From the NCBI GenBank assembly GCA_034928535.1, contig JAYFOV010000012.1:43743-107742 (forward strand): a stretch of 64,000 bases of DNA, in the 5' to 3' direction. Numbering within the stretch: the stretch's first letter is position 1; each line of letters begins with the position of its first letter. The notes beneath the pieces are model-generated. The model made no database searches. It was not told where the DNA came from and was given only the letters and a program-made list of their open reading frames with translations. This document shows, in pieces, positions 52,797 to 61,629 of the stretch. This DNA comes from CAXXOK01 sp001604115 (GTDB lineage: Bacteria > Bacillota > Clostridia > Christensenellales > Aristaeellaceae). The position numbers and the translations under genes were made by a program.

Positions 52797-53777
52797 TTAG
52801 TAGGGGCGCGCGGCCAGGATTTCCTCGGTCATGGTGGTGGCATACTGAGAGGTGATGCCCGGGGCGACGAACGCCTGGTCAACCACCAGCGTGAAGGCTT
52901 CGACGGTCTCGCCGGCCTGCAGCTTCTCGATAACGCCCTTGACGAAGTCAGCCTGGATGGGGTTGCACTCGACGTTGCAATTGATTTTGCCTTCCAGCGT
53001 GTAGGTCAGGCCAGCCTTGGTGGCGTCGTAGGAGATGAGCACGACATCGCCGCCCACACCGTACGTCACGCCAGCGGCATCCATCGCGTCCATCGCGCCG
53101 TAGGCTTCGTTATCGTTCTGGCATACAACCACGTTGAACTGGCCGGGATAGCTCTTCAGGAAGCTTTCCATGACCTGCTGGCCGCCAGCCTGCGTGAAAT
53201 CGCCGCTCTGGCTGTCGATGATCTTCCACTCGGGATGATCTTTGGCGATGTTGTTGAAGCCTTCGCTGCGGCCAAGCGCTGCGGAAGAGCCCACGGAGCC
53301 TTCGATCACGAGGATGTTGGCTTCTTTGCCAGCCATGTTCTCAGCCAGCCACAGACCGGCGGTTTCGCCTTCTTTGATCATGTCGGTGCCAACGCGGGTG
53401 GTGTACTCGGAAGGATCCGCGTCCACGTTACGGTCGGCGATGATCACGGGGATGCCCGCTTCTTTTGCTTCGGCCAGTACGGTGTTCCAGCCGGCGGTTT
53501 CGATGGGGGCGATCACGATGTAGTCCAGATCCTGCTCGATGAAGCTACGCACGGCCTCAAGCTGTACGGCGTTGTCGTTATCACAATCGACAAAGCTGAG
53601 CTCGTAGCCATTCTCGGCGGTGAAAACGCCCTTGTAGTTCTCGGTGTTGGCATTGCGCCAGTCAGATTCATGACCAACCTGGGCAAAACCGATTTTGATG
53701 GTACCTTCGGCGGCGGCAAAGGAACACAGTGCGAACACCATGACCAACGCCATGAGCAGAGCAAACAGTTTTTTCAT
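52797..53777 (-). CDS. Sugar-binding protein, YtfQ-like
   Basis: 326-residue secreted receptor of the type 1 fold. The signal peptide covers residues 1-23 (ends AAAE). The mature protein follows YtfQ closely: IGFAQVGHESDWRNANT at the start, RSFIEQDLDYIVIAPIET, then IIDSQSGDFTQAGGQQVMES and CNPIQADFVK. YtfQ binds galactofuranose and related furanoses; with arabinose genes nearby an arabinofuranose is a fair guess. The gene sits after a terminator-like hairpin and heads the importer operon. Confidence 0.93.
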   Translation of the reverse strand: MKKLFALLMALVMVFALCSFAAAEGTIKIGFAQVGHESDWRNANTENYKGVFTAENGYELSFVDCDNDNAVQLEAVRSFIEQDLDYIVIAPIETAGWNTVLAEAKEAGIPVIIADRNVDADPSEYTTRVGTDMIKEGETAGLWLAENMAGKEANILVIEGSVGSSAALGRSEGFNNIAKDHPEWKIIDSQSGDFTQAGGQQVMESFLKSYPGQFNVVVCQNDNEAYGAMDAMDAAGVTYGVGGDVVLISYDATKAGLTYTLEGKINCNVECNPIQADFVKGVIEKLQAGETVEAFTLVVDQAFVAPGITSQYATTMTEEILAARPY

Positions 53778-53860
53778 GGATGGGAACCTCCTCGATCATT
53801 TTTCAAGGGAAGCTGTCCGTACTTCCCATGCTTGAACATAGTGTACCGAAGTCAGGTCAC

Positions 53861-53902
53861 AAAAAAAAGATACTCATTTCCCGAAATGGTTGAGTATCTT
53901 TT
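53861..53902 (-). terminator. Hairpin with U8 between sensor operon and importer
   Basis: A 12-bp stem AAAAGATACTCA (53865-53876) with 53891-53902, an inner CATTTC-CC-GAAATG stem, and eight U in the minus direction (A-run 53868-53861). It is either the terminator of the upstream sensor operon or an attenuator in the importer leader. Confidence 0.75.
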
Positions 53903-53910
53903 GAAGATGG

Positions 53911-53982
53911 ACTATACAAGAGTACATCTGTCTATTGCTGATGGGTAGAATATTCCGGAGAAATGGGTAAAATTTTCCGGGA
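53911..53982 (-). promoter_or_regulatory. Tandem direct repeats and candidate promoter of the YtfQ-like importer
   Basis: Plus-strand direct repeats ATGGGTARAATWTTCCGG occur at 53941 and 53963, 22 bases apart. Just downstream on the minus strand lies TATAGT (53916-53911), whose -35 position (53939-53934) touches the nearer repeat and has no consensus, as with activator-dependent promoters. A second possible -10 (TACACT, 53845-53840) lies past the hairpin. The remaining gap 53983-54151 holds a GC-rich hairpin and no gene. Confidence 0.6.
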
Positions 53983-54151
53983 AGCTGGAAGGGTAACCCG
54001 GAAAGGGGTATCAAGGCTGCGTTTGCTGCCCGCTATGGCATGGGCAATCGGCTTTGCAGCTTGTCCATACAAGCCGCCGCTCGCGGTGCAGACGTTGCGG
54101 CGGCCTGCGGTGCTGGAAAGGGCTGCATTTCCGCGCCGGTTTGGATTCGGC

Positions 54152-55738
54152 TCATTCCACTTTGCGGTATTCCCGCGGCGAAGTGCCGGCATGCTTCTTG
54201 AACAGATAGCTGAAATAATGGGGATCATTGTAACCAACCTGAAACGCCACGTCGGAGGTGCGCATTTGCCTGTCCCGCAACAGCTCCTTTGCTTTGTTCA
54301 TGCGCACGCTGGTCAGGTACTCCGTAAAGGTTTCGCCGGTCTCCTGCGAAAAAATCGTACAAAAATGGTTGTTGCTCAGCGCAACATGGCTCGCCACATC
54401 TTTCAAGGTCAGATCGGGGTTGGCGTACTGCTCTTCAATCAGGCTTTTCGCCTTACGGATGACCATCCCATAGCGCACAGAGCCTTGCTCATCCCGGAAA
54501 CGGATAGCGCGCGCCAGCAATTCGCGTGCCATAGCCATGGCCTCCTCGAGCGTGGCGGCGGTTGCGCCCTGCCCTTCCGGCTCAAATGCGGAAGGGATGA
54601 TCTCTTGCGGATCGCCCCCCGCATCCCGGATGATTCGCGATGCGGACAGCACAATATCCACAAAGATATAGTTGATCATCAGCTTGCTTTGCGCAGCGGA
54701 ATGCCCGATAGAATCCAGGTAGGCGGCCAGAATGCCATCGATTTCATTTTGACTTGCGTTCAGCAGTTTCTCAAAGATGGGAGGCACCTTCACATTGGCA
54801 AGGGTGACGCTGTCTTTGGGAGCAATGTCAAGCATCCCGACTATCCGGCGATCCTGATTCTCGGTTTCGGCTTCCCGCAGGGAACGCAGCAGGTCGCAGG
54901 CATCCTTATAGGAATGGGGGATCGCTTCCAGGGAACGCACGGTGGTGCCTATGGCGATGAGGGGCTTGAGCTCTGTGTTACGTTCCACCTCAAAACGGAT
55001 CGACTGCGCCAGCCCGTACGTCCGCTCCTCAATATCGCTGTCATCATCCCCCATGACCAAAGCGACGAAGCGCCCTTGCACAGATCCGATACACACGGTG
55101 CCGCCGCTGCTCTCGGCCAGCCTGCACAGCACGGCTTCAGCGGCGCGGGATTCCTCCACGCCCAGTGGCGCGACGCTCATATCTACCACCATAATCAGGT
55201 AACGCCCCGCCACAAGACTCATTTGCAGTGCGCGGGCGCGTTCCATCAGGTTGGCTTCCCGCACGCCCGCAATCAAATCGCCCACCAGTCGCTGCTTGAG
55301 CAGCTGCGCGCTGTACTGCAACTGATCCCGGTATGTGCGCAGGTATGCCTGCCTGCGTTTATCTTCCCGGATGTTTTCGGCAATCCGCTCCAGTACTTTG
55401 AGCAATTCCTGCCCACTCACCGGCTTGAGCAGATACTCCTTTACGCCCAGGGAAATGGCCTCGCGGGCATAGGCAAAATCGTCATGGCCGCTCAGGATCA
55501 CAATATAAATCCAGGGCATGGTAGCGCTGACCACGCGGCACAGCTCCAAGCCGTCCATGAACGGCATGCGGATGTCCGTTATCAGAATATCCGGCTTGAT
55601 GTCCTGCAGCATGGAAAGCGCGATCTCGCCATCCGGTGCTTCTCCGGCAAGCACAAAATCGGTCTGCTCCCACGGAAAATTGCTGCGGATGCCTTCGCGT
55701 ACCACAATTTCATCGTCCGTCAGAAATACCTTGTACAT
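54152..55738 (-). CDS. YesN-type response regulator (AraC DNA-binding domain)
   Basis: 528-residue regulator. The receiver domain has D8, D9 and E10, phospho-acceptor D55 (ILITDIRMPFMDG) and YLLKPV. A long middle region (about 130-410) of the YesN type follows, then the AraC double helix-turn-helix at about 425-525 (DVASHVALSNNHF and DVAFQVGYNDPHYFS). The start at 55738 has GGGAGG upstream and lies 29 bases inside the kinase gene. It should control the adjacent YtfQ-like importer, whose promoter carries tandem repeats. Confidence 0.93.
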   Translation of the reverse strand: MYKVFLTDDEIVVREGIRSNFPWEQTDFVLAGEAPDGEIALSMLQDIKPDILITDIRMPFMDGLELCRVVSATMPWIYIVILSGHDDFAYAREAISLGVKEYLLKPVSGQELLKVLERIAENIREDKRRQAYLRTYRDQLQYSAQLLKQRLVGDLIAGVREANLMERARALQMSLVAGRYLIMVVDMSVAPLGVEESRAAEAVLCRLAESSGGTVCIGSVQGRFVALVMGDDDSDIEERTYGLAQSIRFEVERNTELKPLIAIGTTVRSLEAIPHSYKDACDLLRSLREAETENQDRRIVGMLDIAPKDSVTLANVKVPPIFEKLLNASQNEIDGILAAYLDSIGHSAAQSKLMINYIFVDIVLSASRIIRDAGGDPQEIIPSAFEPEGQGATAATLEEAMAMARELLARAIRFRDEQGSVRYGMVIRKAKSLIEEQYANPDLTLKDVASHVALSNNHFCTIFSQETGETFTEYLTSVRMNKAKELLRDRQMRTSDVAFQVGYNDPHYFSYLFKKHAGTSPREYRKVE

Positions 55739-57194
55739 CGTGCATCCTCCCAAACGGCACACAGAAGGAAACCGTTGTGCCGCTGTCATCGCTCTGGATC
55801 CGTACGCCCTCAGGCTGATTGTAGTACAGCCGTATGCGTTTGTTGATGTTGAACAGCCCATAGCTGCCCTGCTCGCCCTCGGCAGGCGCATCCATTTCCA
55901 AATGGGCGCGCACCTGCTTTAGCCGCTCCGGCGTCATGCCTGCGCCATTGTCCCGCACGGCCAGCACCATGGTATCACCCCGGCGCTCGCCGCGCACGCA
56001 CACAAAGCCGCGGCCGCGGCGGTGCTTGATGCCATGGTAGATGGCGTTTTCGACCAAGGGCTGCAACAGTAATTTGAGCACCAACTCGCCATAGAGTTCC
56101 TGCGGAATGTCGATTTCATAATCCAGGATATCGCGGTAGCGTACCTTTTGGATGGTCAGGTAGCCTTGCAGGTGTTTGATCTCCTCCGATAGGGGAATCC
56201 AATCGCGACCCTGGGACAGGGATATGCGGAAGAAGTCGCTCAATGCCTTCGTGATGTGGATCACTTCATCGGTGCGCTGCGCCTCGGCCAGCCACACGAT
56301 GGCATCCAGCGTGTTATACAGAAAATGGGGGGCGATTTGCGCCTGCAGGATTCGCAGCTCGCTTCGCTTGAGGTTTTCCTGCTCGCGGCGGTTTTCCTCC
56401 ATGAGCATTTGCAGCTTGATGGCCATGACGTTCAGGCTTTCCGTCAAGCCGCGCAGTTCCGTAACCTCCGGTTTGTCCGCGCGCGCCTGCAGATCGCCCT
56501 CCGCAATCGCGCCCGCAAAGCGCTCCAGTTCCGCAATGGGCTTGCGGATGGCGTGGGAGAGTGAGCGCTGTGCAAGCATCGCAAATCCAAATGTCAGCGC
56601 CAGCAGCAACGCCATCATCCACACCATGAGCATGAGCTGCACTTGCAGTGCGCGGCTGGTTTCGCTGGTTGCGCTGATTTCCACGGTGATATATTGCTCC
56701 AGCATATCCCCGACCAATGATGCGACGGAGCGTACCTCCTCCAGGAGCGCCGCATTTTCTGCGACGGGCGCGCCTTCCAGAATCTGCTCGCCCATACGGT
56801 CAATGTAGCGGCGCAGGGTATCCATTGTGCGGCGCGCCACATTCAGCTCCTTGGCATTGCCTCCGGCAGCGGTGGTCATCAGCTCTTCCAGCGCGGTGTT
56901 CACATCATCGAGCATGGCATATTGCCTGCCGTCGGGGAAGGTGGTGCGCCCGGCGACGATGCTCCACATCTCATCCGGGATTTCCGAGCTTACACGTGGC
57001 TTGAGCGTGGCGACGCGCTCCACCTGCATGATGGCCTGATGGTAGCTGTCGCCGTAGGAGCGCATCATCCAAATGCTCACCACAGCGGGGATCAGCATCA
57101 AGATCATGATGACCAGGAAGCTGAAACGGAGCCTTTCCGCCATGCTGTTACCCACCCGCAGGCGACGGAAAATTGTATCAAATAGCGCGCGCAT
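55710..57194 (-). CDS. YesM-type sensor histidine kinase
   Basis: 494-residue membrane kinase. Membrane helices at about residues 22-46 and 185-205 flank a short helical extracytoplasmic domain of about 135 residues, smaller than the PAS-like sensor of many YesM kinases. HAMP follows (about 205-260), then the His_kinase box with H290 in APHFLYNTLDA, and the ATP-binding domain (ENAIYHG, DNGAGMTP). It begins two bases after the lipoprotein sensor gene and overlaps the response regulator, forming one operon. The small sensor domain suits a partner-binding role. Confidence 0.93.
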   Translation of the reverse strand: MRALFDTIFRRLRVGNSMAERLRFSFLVIMILMLIPAVVSIWMMRSYGDSYHQAIMQVERVATLKPRVSSEIPDEMWSIVAGRTTFPDGRQYAMLDDVNTALEELMTTAAGGNAKELNVARRTMDTLRRYIDRMGEQILEGAPVAENAALLEEVRSVASLVGDMLEQYITVEISATSETSRALQVQLMLMVWMMALLLALTFGFAMLAQRSLSHAIRKPIAELERFAGAIAEGDLQARADKPEVTELRGLTESLNVMAIKLQMLMEENRREQENLKRSELRILQAQIAPHFLYNTLDAIVWLAEAQRTDEVIHITKALSDFFRISLSQGRDWIPLSEEIKHLQGYLTIQKVRYRDILDYEIDIPQELYGELVLKLLLQPLVENAIYHGIKHRRGRGFVCVRGERRGDTMVLAVRDNGAGMTPERLKQVRAHLEMDAPAEGEQGSYGLFNINKRIRLYYNQPEGVRIQSDDSGTTVSFCVPFGRMHDVQGISDGR

Positions 57195-57196
57195 GC

Positions 57197-58183
57197 TCAG
57201 TACCCCCTGGGTGGCAAGGAGTCCAGATCGGTATCAAACTCGCTAAACACACGCTCCTCCGAGTAGATATTGCGGGGAATGGTTTCGCCGGCGGCCAGTT
57301 TTTTGGCCAGTTCCATGATCTTGTCGCCAATGATGGGAGTGCACTCGACCACACAGTTGATTTTGCCCGCCTTCAACAGGTCTATGGCGGCCTGCTCGCC
57401 ATCCACGGTGATGATCACGATATCCTTCCCCGGTTGAAGCCCGGCTTCTTCAATGGCTTCCAGGGCGCCGAGGGTCATGCTGTCATTATGGGAAAACAGG
57501 ACATCGATATCCGCGTGGCGCGCGAGCAAGCCTTGCATGCATTCCTTGCCTTTGGAACGCAAAAAATCACCGGAAACGCTTTCCAGAATGGTAAAGCGTG
57601 AAATCCCGGCCAGCTCGTCCCGAAAACCCTGCCCTCGGGCGCGCATGGGGGTAGAATCGACGGTGCCGGAAATCTCCACGATATTGACGGGCTGGGTGCC
57701 CTGCATTTTCTGGAGCAAAAAGCGGCCTGCCCGGCGGCCTTCCGCGTAAAAGTCGGAACCCACAAAGCCGACGATCAGGCTATTGTCCGTGGTGTTGATG
57801 CGCCTGTCGGTAATGAGCACCGGAATGCCCGCTTGCTTGGCCTCCTCCAGCACATTGTCCCAACCATCTTCCACGATCGGCGAAAAGGCGATCACATCCA
57901 CCTGATAGGCAATGAAGGATCGGATCGCTTTGATCTGTTTTTCCTGTTTCTGCTCGGCGTTTTCATACATCAGCTGTACGCCGGCGCGCTTGGCCGCCTC
58001 CTGGATAGAGTTGGTGTTGCCAATGCGCCAGGCGCTCTCGCTGCCGAGCTGTGAAAAGCCAAGCAAAACCTGCTCTGCTTCCTCGGGGGCTGTGGCAGTC
58101 GGGCGTGGGGCACATCCGGCAGTCAGTGCCAGGCAGAGCATCAAGAGCAGCGCAAGGGTGGCATGTGCCTTCATGGATTTCAT
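57197..58183 (-). CDS. Sensor-linked YtfQ-like sugar-binding lipoprotein
   Basis: 328-residue lipoprotein: signal sequence with lipobox LTAGC (Cys near residue 24), then a YtfQ-like binding fold (LLGFSQLGSESAWRIGNTNS, RSFIAYQVDVIAFSPIVEDG, SGDFLRSKGKECMQ). It is a clear paralogue of the transport receptor at 52797-53777, but it is membrane-anchored and coupled to a kinase and regulator. It should therefore report the same sugar to the kinase. The start at 58183 lies 6 bases from AGGAGG; an ATG at 58189 abuts that site and is unlikely. Confidence 0.92.
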   Translation of the reverse strand: MKSMKAHATLALLLMLCLALTAGCAPRPTATAPEEAEQVLLGFSQLGSESAWRIGNTNSIQEAAKRAGVQLMYENAEQKQEKQIKAIRSFIAYQVDVIAFSPIVEDGWDNVLEEAKQAGIPVLITDRRINTTDNSLIVGFVGSDFYAEGRRAGRFLLQKMQGTQPVNIVEISGTVDSTPMRARGQGFRDELAGISRFTILESVSGDFLRSKGKECMQGLLARHADIDVLFSHNDSMTLGALEAIEEAGLQPGKDIVIITVDGEQAAIDLLKAGKINCVVECTPIIGDKIMELAKKLAAGETIPRNIYSEERVFSEFDTDLDSLPPRGY

Positions 58184-58710
58184 ATGCATCCTCCTACTAT
58201 GTGAGCCAGGGTAGGATTGTATTGAGCCTGCGCTATAGGGAGGGGGGGCAATCGCAGTGGCAATACCATTGTGTTACGGCAAGCTGAGCAAGGCGCGCTG
58301 CCCTGGTATCATGCGTTTTCATCATAACTGCACAATTGCCGGACGTTACCATGGCGGTTGCACGGCGGACAAGCAGAGCCATAGCGGCAGGCACAAACAG
58401 GAAAAAAACAGCCGCATCGTACAATTGATGGTGCGATAGCGCTGCGCAGTACATATGATCGAAGTGGGCAGGCTGGGCGCAACCGCCGAGCGTGCTTTAT
58501 ATGCATGTGAATGATGCACCATTTCACGCGGAGGGTACGGCATCGCCTCCCGCCTGGAACGGACAATTCCGGACGGGAGGCCGCCCATCCAGTTGTTTGC
58601 TCTGCCAGGCGTGATGTCAGTATATCATTTTCCATCGCTGCGTACAAGAAGAGGATGCGCCGCAGCAGCTGTGCAGGATCAAATGCTGCACGCAAAATTT
58701 TCCAACATGT
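58184..58710. other. Intergenic region without a recognisable gene
   Basis: More than 500 bases between two divergent operons. It contains a hairpin GCCTCCCG (58545-58552) with 58574-58581 that has an inner GGAA/TTCC stem, and a minus-strand TACAAT (58221-58216) that may serve the sensor operon. I see no gene, tRNA or known riboswitch. Confidence 0.5.
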
Positions 58711-58711
58711 A

Positions 58712-58790
58712 ACTTGTCCGTACGGATTGCCCCAGGCAAATCTGTATGGTACAATCGAACACGAATGGACTGTTCATTGTACACAGATAG
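58712..58790 (+). promoter_or_regulatory. araR promoter with two AraR-box-like sites
   Basis: TTGCCC (58727-58732), a 17-base spacer and TACAAT (58750-58755) with extended TGG. Around 58712-58727 ACTTGTCCGTACGGAT matches 12 of 16 positions of the Bacillus AraR box ATTTGTACGTACAAAT and touches the -35. A second half-site TTGTAC is at 58777-58782. Autoregulation is likely. Confidence 0.6.
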
Positions 58791-58802
58791 GGGCGGATGG
58801 CC

Positions 58803-59837
58803 ATGAGTCAGCATAAATACGAGGAACTTGCCGCAAAACTGCGGATGGATATTGAAAACGGCCTGTATTACAACGGACAACGCCTGCCCAGCGAAAACGC
58901 GTTGGCGGCGGAAACCGGCTATAGCCGTCAAACCATCCGTCAGGCATTTGGCGTGCTGGAGTCTGAAGGCCTTGCCGACCGAATCCAAGGCAGTGGAACG
59001 TATGTAAGGCACCGCGTGACCCGCCGTACGCAGACCCATAACATTGGCGTGATCACCACCTATATCGGTGAGTATATTTTTCCCGCCATTCTAAAAGGGA
59101 TCGACCATGTGCTGGCCAAGAACGGCTACACCGCCATGCTTGCCGCGACCCGCAACCGTGTCGATAACGAACGCAAGGCGTTGACAGAACTATTGAACAA
59201 ACCCATCGACGGCCTGATTGTAGAAGGCACCAAAACCGCATTGCCAAACCCAAACATTGACCTTTACGCCACCTTTGCCAGCAGGGGGATCCCGGTGGTT
59301 TTCATCAATGGATTCTACCCGGATCTGGATCGTCCCATCTATGTGGTCGCGGATGACCGCTCGGGCGGGCGTATGGCGTGTGAAATGCTTCTGGGCAAAG
59401 GGCATAGGCACATTGCCGGCTTTTTCAAAAGTGATGATATTCAGGGTCATCGCCGCTATTCGGGCTACGCCGAGGCGTTGCGCAATGCAGGCTGTGCCAT
59501 TGAGGATGATCATGTGCTATGGTATGCCACGGAGAATCGTAACAGCTTGCTGAGCGATGGCGCGGCGCGCACTCTGGCCGGATGCACTGCCGCAGTATGT
59601 TATAACGACGAGGTAGCCCTGCAGGTGATCAAGTGCCTGGAACGTGCCGACCGTGCCAATGAAGTGGAAATCGTCAGTTTTGATAACAGCACTTACGCAC
59701 AACTTTCATCGCCTTCCTTCTTTTCTCTTTCCAATCCAAAAGAGATACTGGGCAAGATTGCTGCAGAGAAGCTGCTGAACATCCTTGCCGGCAAAGTAGA
59801 GGCGCCGGCGGTGCTGCCCTGGAACCTCACGGAATAA
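58803..59837 (+). CDS. araR: Arabinose repressor AraR (GntR-LacI chimera)
   Basis: 344-residue regulator with a GntR-type winged helix (about residues 1-70, QRLPSENALAAETGYSRQTI) fused to a LacI-type effector domain that binds a sugar. This chimera is the mark of AraR, which in Bacillus represses arabinose genes until L-arabinose binds. The start at 58803 is 9 bases from AGGGG; an ATG at 58797 is closer than usual. It precedes kinase, araA and araD genes and has AraR-box-like words in its promoter and in that of the next gene. Confidence 0.93.
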   Translation: MSQHKYEELAAKLRMDIENGLYYNGQRLPSENALAAETGYSRQTIRQAFGVLESEGLADRIQGSGTYVRHRVTRRTQTHNIGVITTYIGEYIFPAILKGIDHVLAKNGYTAMLAATRNRVDNERKALTELLNKPIDGLIVEGTKTALPNPNIDLYATFASRGIPVVFINGFYPDLDRPIYVVADDRSGGRMACEMLLGKGHRHIAGFFKSDDIQGHRRYSGYAEALRNAGCAIEDDHVLWYATENRNSLLSDGAARTLAGCTAAVCYNDEVALQVIKCLERADRANEVEIVSFDNSTYAQLSSPSFFSLSNPKEILGKIAAEKLLNILAGKVEAPAVLPWNLTE

Positions 59838-59901
59838 GGCTTGACACGTGACTGTAAAAAATGGACAATATTAAACCGAATATTATGATCAAAAAATACA
59901 C

Positions 59902-59955
59902 TTGCGTGACGCGATGTGTTGCGTTATGATACAAACATAAGTTGTACATACATCC
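59902..59955 (+). promoter_or_regulatory. Promoter and AraR-box-like site of the arabinose operon
   Basis: TTGCGT (59902-59907), a 17-base spacer and TATGAT (59925-59930). AGTTGTACATACATCC (59940-59955), with core TTGTACATACA, lies over the expected transcription start; it matches 11 of 16 AraR-box positions. Confidence 0.6.
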
Positions 59956-59990
59956 TTGACGGAACCATAGGGTAGGAAGGGAGCCGATGT

Positions 59991-61589
59991 ATGCAAATGG
60001 AACAGATAAGCACGCTCATCGCAGCCGGAGAAGCGGTGCTGGGAATCGAACTGGGCTCGACACGCATCAAGGCAGTGCTGATCGGGGAAGATCACGCGCC
60101 CATTGCCTCCGGTGCACACGATTGGGAAAATCAGCTGGTCAATGGCATATGGACCTATCGCCTGGCGGATGTATGGACAGGCGTGCAGGACGCATATGCA
60201 CAACTTGCGGGTGAAGTTTTTGAAAAGTATGGCACTCGGCTGACACGGGTGAAGGCAATCGGCTTTTCCGCGATGATGCATGGTTACCTGCCCTTTGACC
60301 AAAGCGGCAAGCAACTTGCGGAGTTCCGTACATGGCGAAACACCACAACGGAGCAGGCCGCGCAAGCTTTGACGGAGCTGTTTGGCTTTAACATTCCGCA
60401 GCGCTGGAGCATTGCCCATCTGGAGCAGGCAATGCTCAACGCAGAGCCCCATGTGGAAAAAATTGGTTTTCTCACAACGCTTGCCGGATATATTCACTGG
60501 CAGCTGACCGGGCAGAAGGTGCTGGGCGTTGGAGAAGCATCCGGGATGTTCCCCATTGGAGAGGGCGTTTTGGACTATGATGCGGGGATGATGCGCAAGT
60601 ACGACGAGCGTATCGCCTCCAAAGGGTTCACTTGGAAACTGCGGGACATTTTGCCGCGTGTGCTGGCAGCCGGCGAACCGGCCGGAACCTTGACCGAAGC
60701 AGGCGCCAAGCTGTTGGATCCCACCGGAACGATGTTGCCAGGGATTCCGCTCTGCCCTCCGGAGGGGGATGCGGGCACCGGCATGGTTGCGACCAACAGC
60801 GTTGCTGTGCGCACGGGCAATGTTTCTGCGGGTACATCGGTCTTTGCTATGATCGTTTTGGAAAAGGCGCTCAGCCGCGTTTATCCGGAAATCGACATGG
60901 TCACGACACCCACGGGTAAGCCTGTCGCCATGGTGCACTGTAACAATTGCACCAGCGACATCAACGCATGGGCGGATGTGCTGCGTGGGTTCCTCTCCTC
61001 CGCCAAACTCACCATCAGCGCCAATGAGTTGTATGGCGCACTGTTCCGCGCCGCGCTGGAGGGCGACAGCGATTGCGGCGGGGTCGTCAATTATAACTAC
61101 CTTTCCGGGGAACCGATTACAGGGTTGGAAACGGGGCGCCCCATGGTGGTGCGCACGCCGGATGCCAAGATGACGTTTGCCAACTTTGCACGTTCGCTTG
61201 TTTTTGGCGCTGTGGTGACCCTCAAGATCGGGATGCGCATCTTGGAGCACGAAAACGTGCGCGTGGATTCGCTGCTTGGGCATGGTGGCTTTTTCAAGAC
61301 CAAGCCGGTTGGGCAAAAGGTGCTTGCGGCAGCGCTGAACACGCCGGTCTCAGTTATGGAGACCGCCGGCGAAGGCGGGCCGTGGGGCATGGCTCTGCTG
61401 GCTGCTTTCATGGCCAACCGCACGGCAGAACAAACCTTGGAGCAGTATCTGACCCAGCGCGTGTTTGCCTTGGCGAAGAGTGAATGTGTCACGCCGGATG
61501 CTGCGGATGTGGAAGGGTTTGAAGCCTATACGCGCCGTTTTGAAAACGGACTGGGTGCAGAGCGCGCCGCCGCCTCGGAACTGTTTTAA
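59991..61589 (+). CDS. FGGY-family carbohydrate kinase, probable ribulokinase
   Basis: 532-residue sugar kinase of the FGGY/actin-like fold. The N-terminal phosphate loop is LGIELGSTRIKAVL and the substrate-side block is GFSAMMHGYLPFD. The C-terminal phosphate-binding motif GGFFKTKPVGQKVLAAAL is followed by ETAGEGGPWGMALLA. It lacks the typical AraB N-terminus (GVDFGTDSGR) and looks like the alternative ribulokinases of Clostridia. By context it phosphorylates L-ribulose to L-ribulose-5-phosphate. GGAAGGGAG is 7 bases before the ATG. First gene of the operon with araA and araD. Confidence 0.85.
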   Translation: MQMEQISTLIAAGEAVLGIELGSTRIKAVLIGEDHAPIASGAHDWENQLVNGIWTYRLADVWTGVQDAYAQLAGEVFEKYGTRLTRVKAIGFSAMMHGYLPFDQSGKQLAEFRTWRNTTTEQAAQALTELFGFNIPQRWSIAHLEQAMLNAEPHVEKIGFLTTLAGYIHWQLTGQKVLGVGEASGMFPIGEGVLDYDAGMMRKYDERIASKGFTWKLRDILPRVLAAGEPAGTLTEAGAKLLDPTGTMLPGIPLCPPEGDAGTGMVATNSVAVRTGNVSAGTSVFAMIVLEKALSRVYPEIDMVTTPTGKPVAMVHCNNCTSDINAWADVLRGFLSSAKLTISANELYGALFRAALEGDSDCGGVVNYNYLSGEPITGLETGRPMVVRTPDAKMTFANFARSLVFGAVVTLKIGMRILEHENVRVDSLLGHGGFFKTKPVGQKVLAAALNTPVSVMETAGEGGPWGMALLAAFMANRTAEQTLEQYLTQRVFALAKSECVTPDAADVEGFEAYTRRFENGLGAERAAASELF

Positions 61590-61629
61590 CACAACAATCC
61601 CGCTTTGAAAATGTAAGGAGAGATGACCC

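Noticed and set aside
52527..53948. 473-codon plus-strand open frame across the YtfQ-like gene
   Set aside because: It covers the importer hairpin and promoter region and lacks any domain; antisense shadow.
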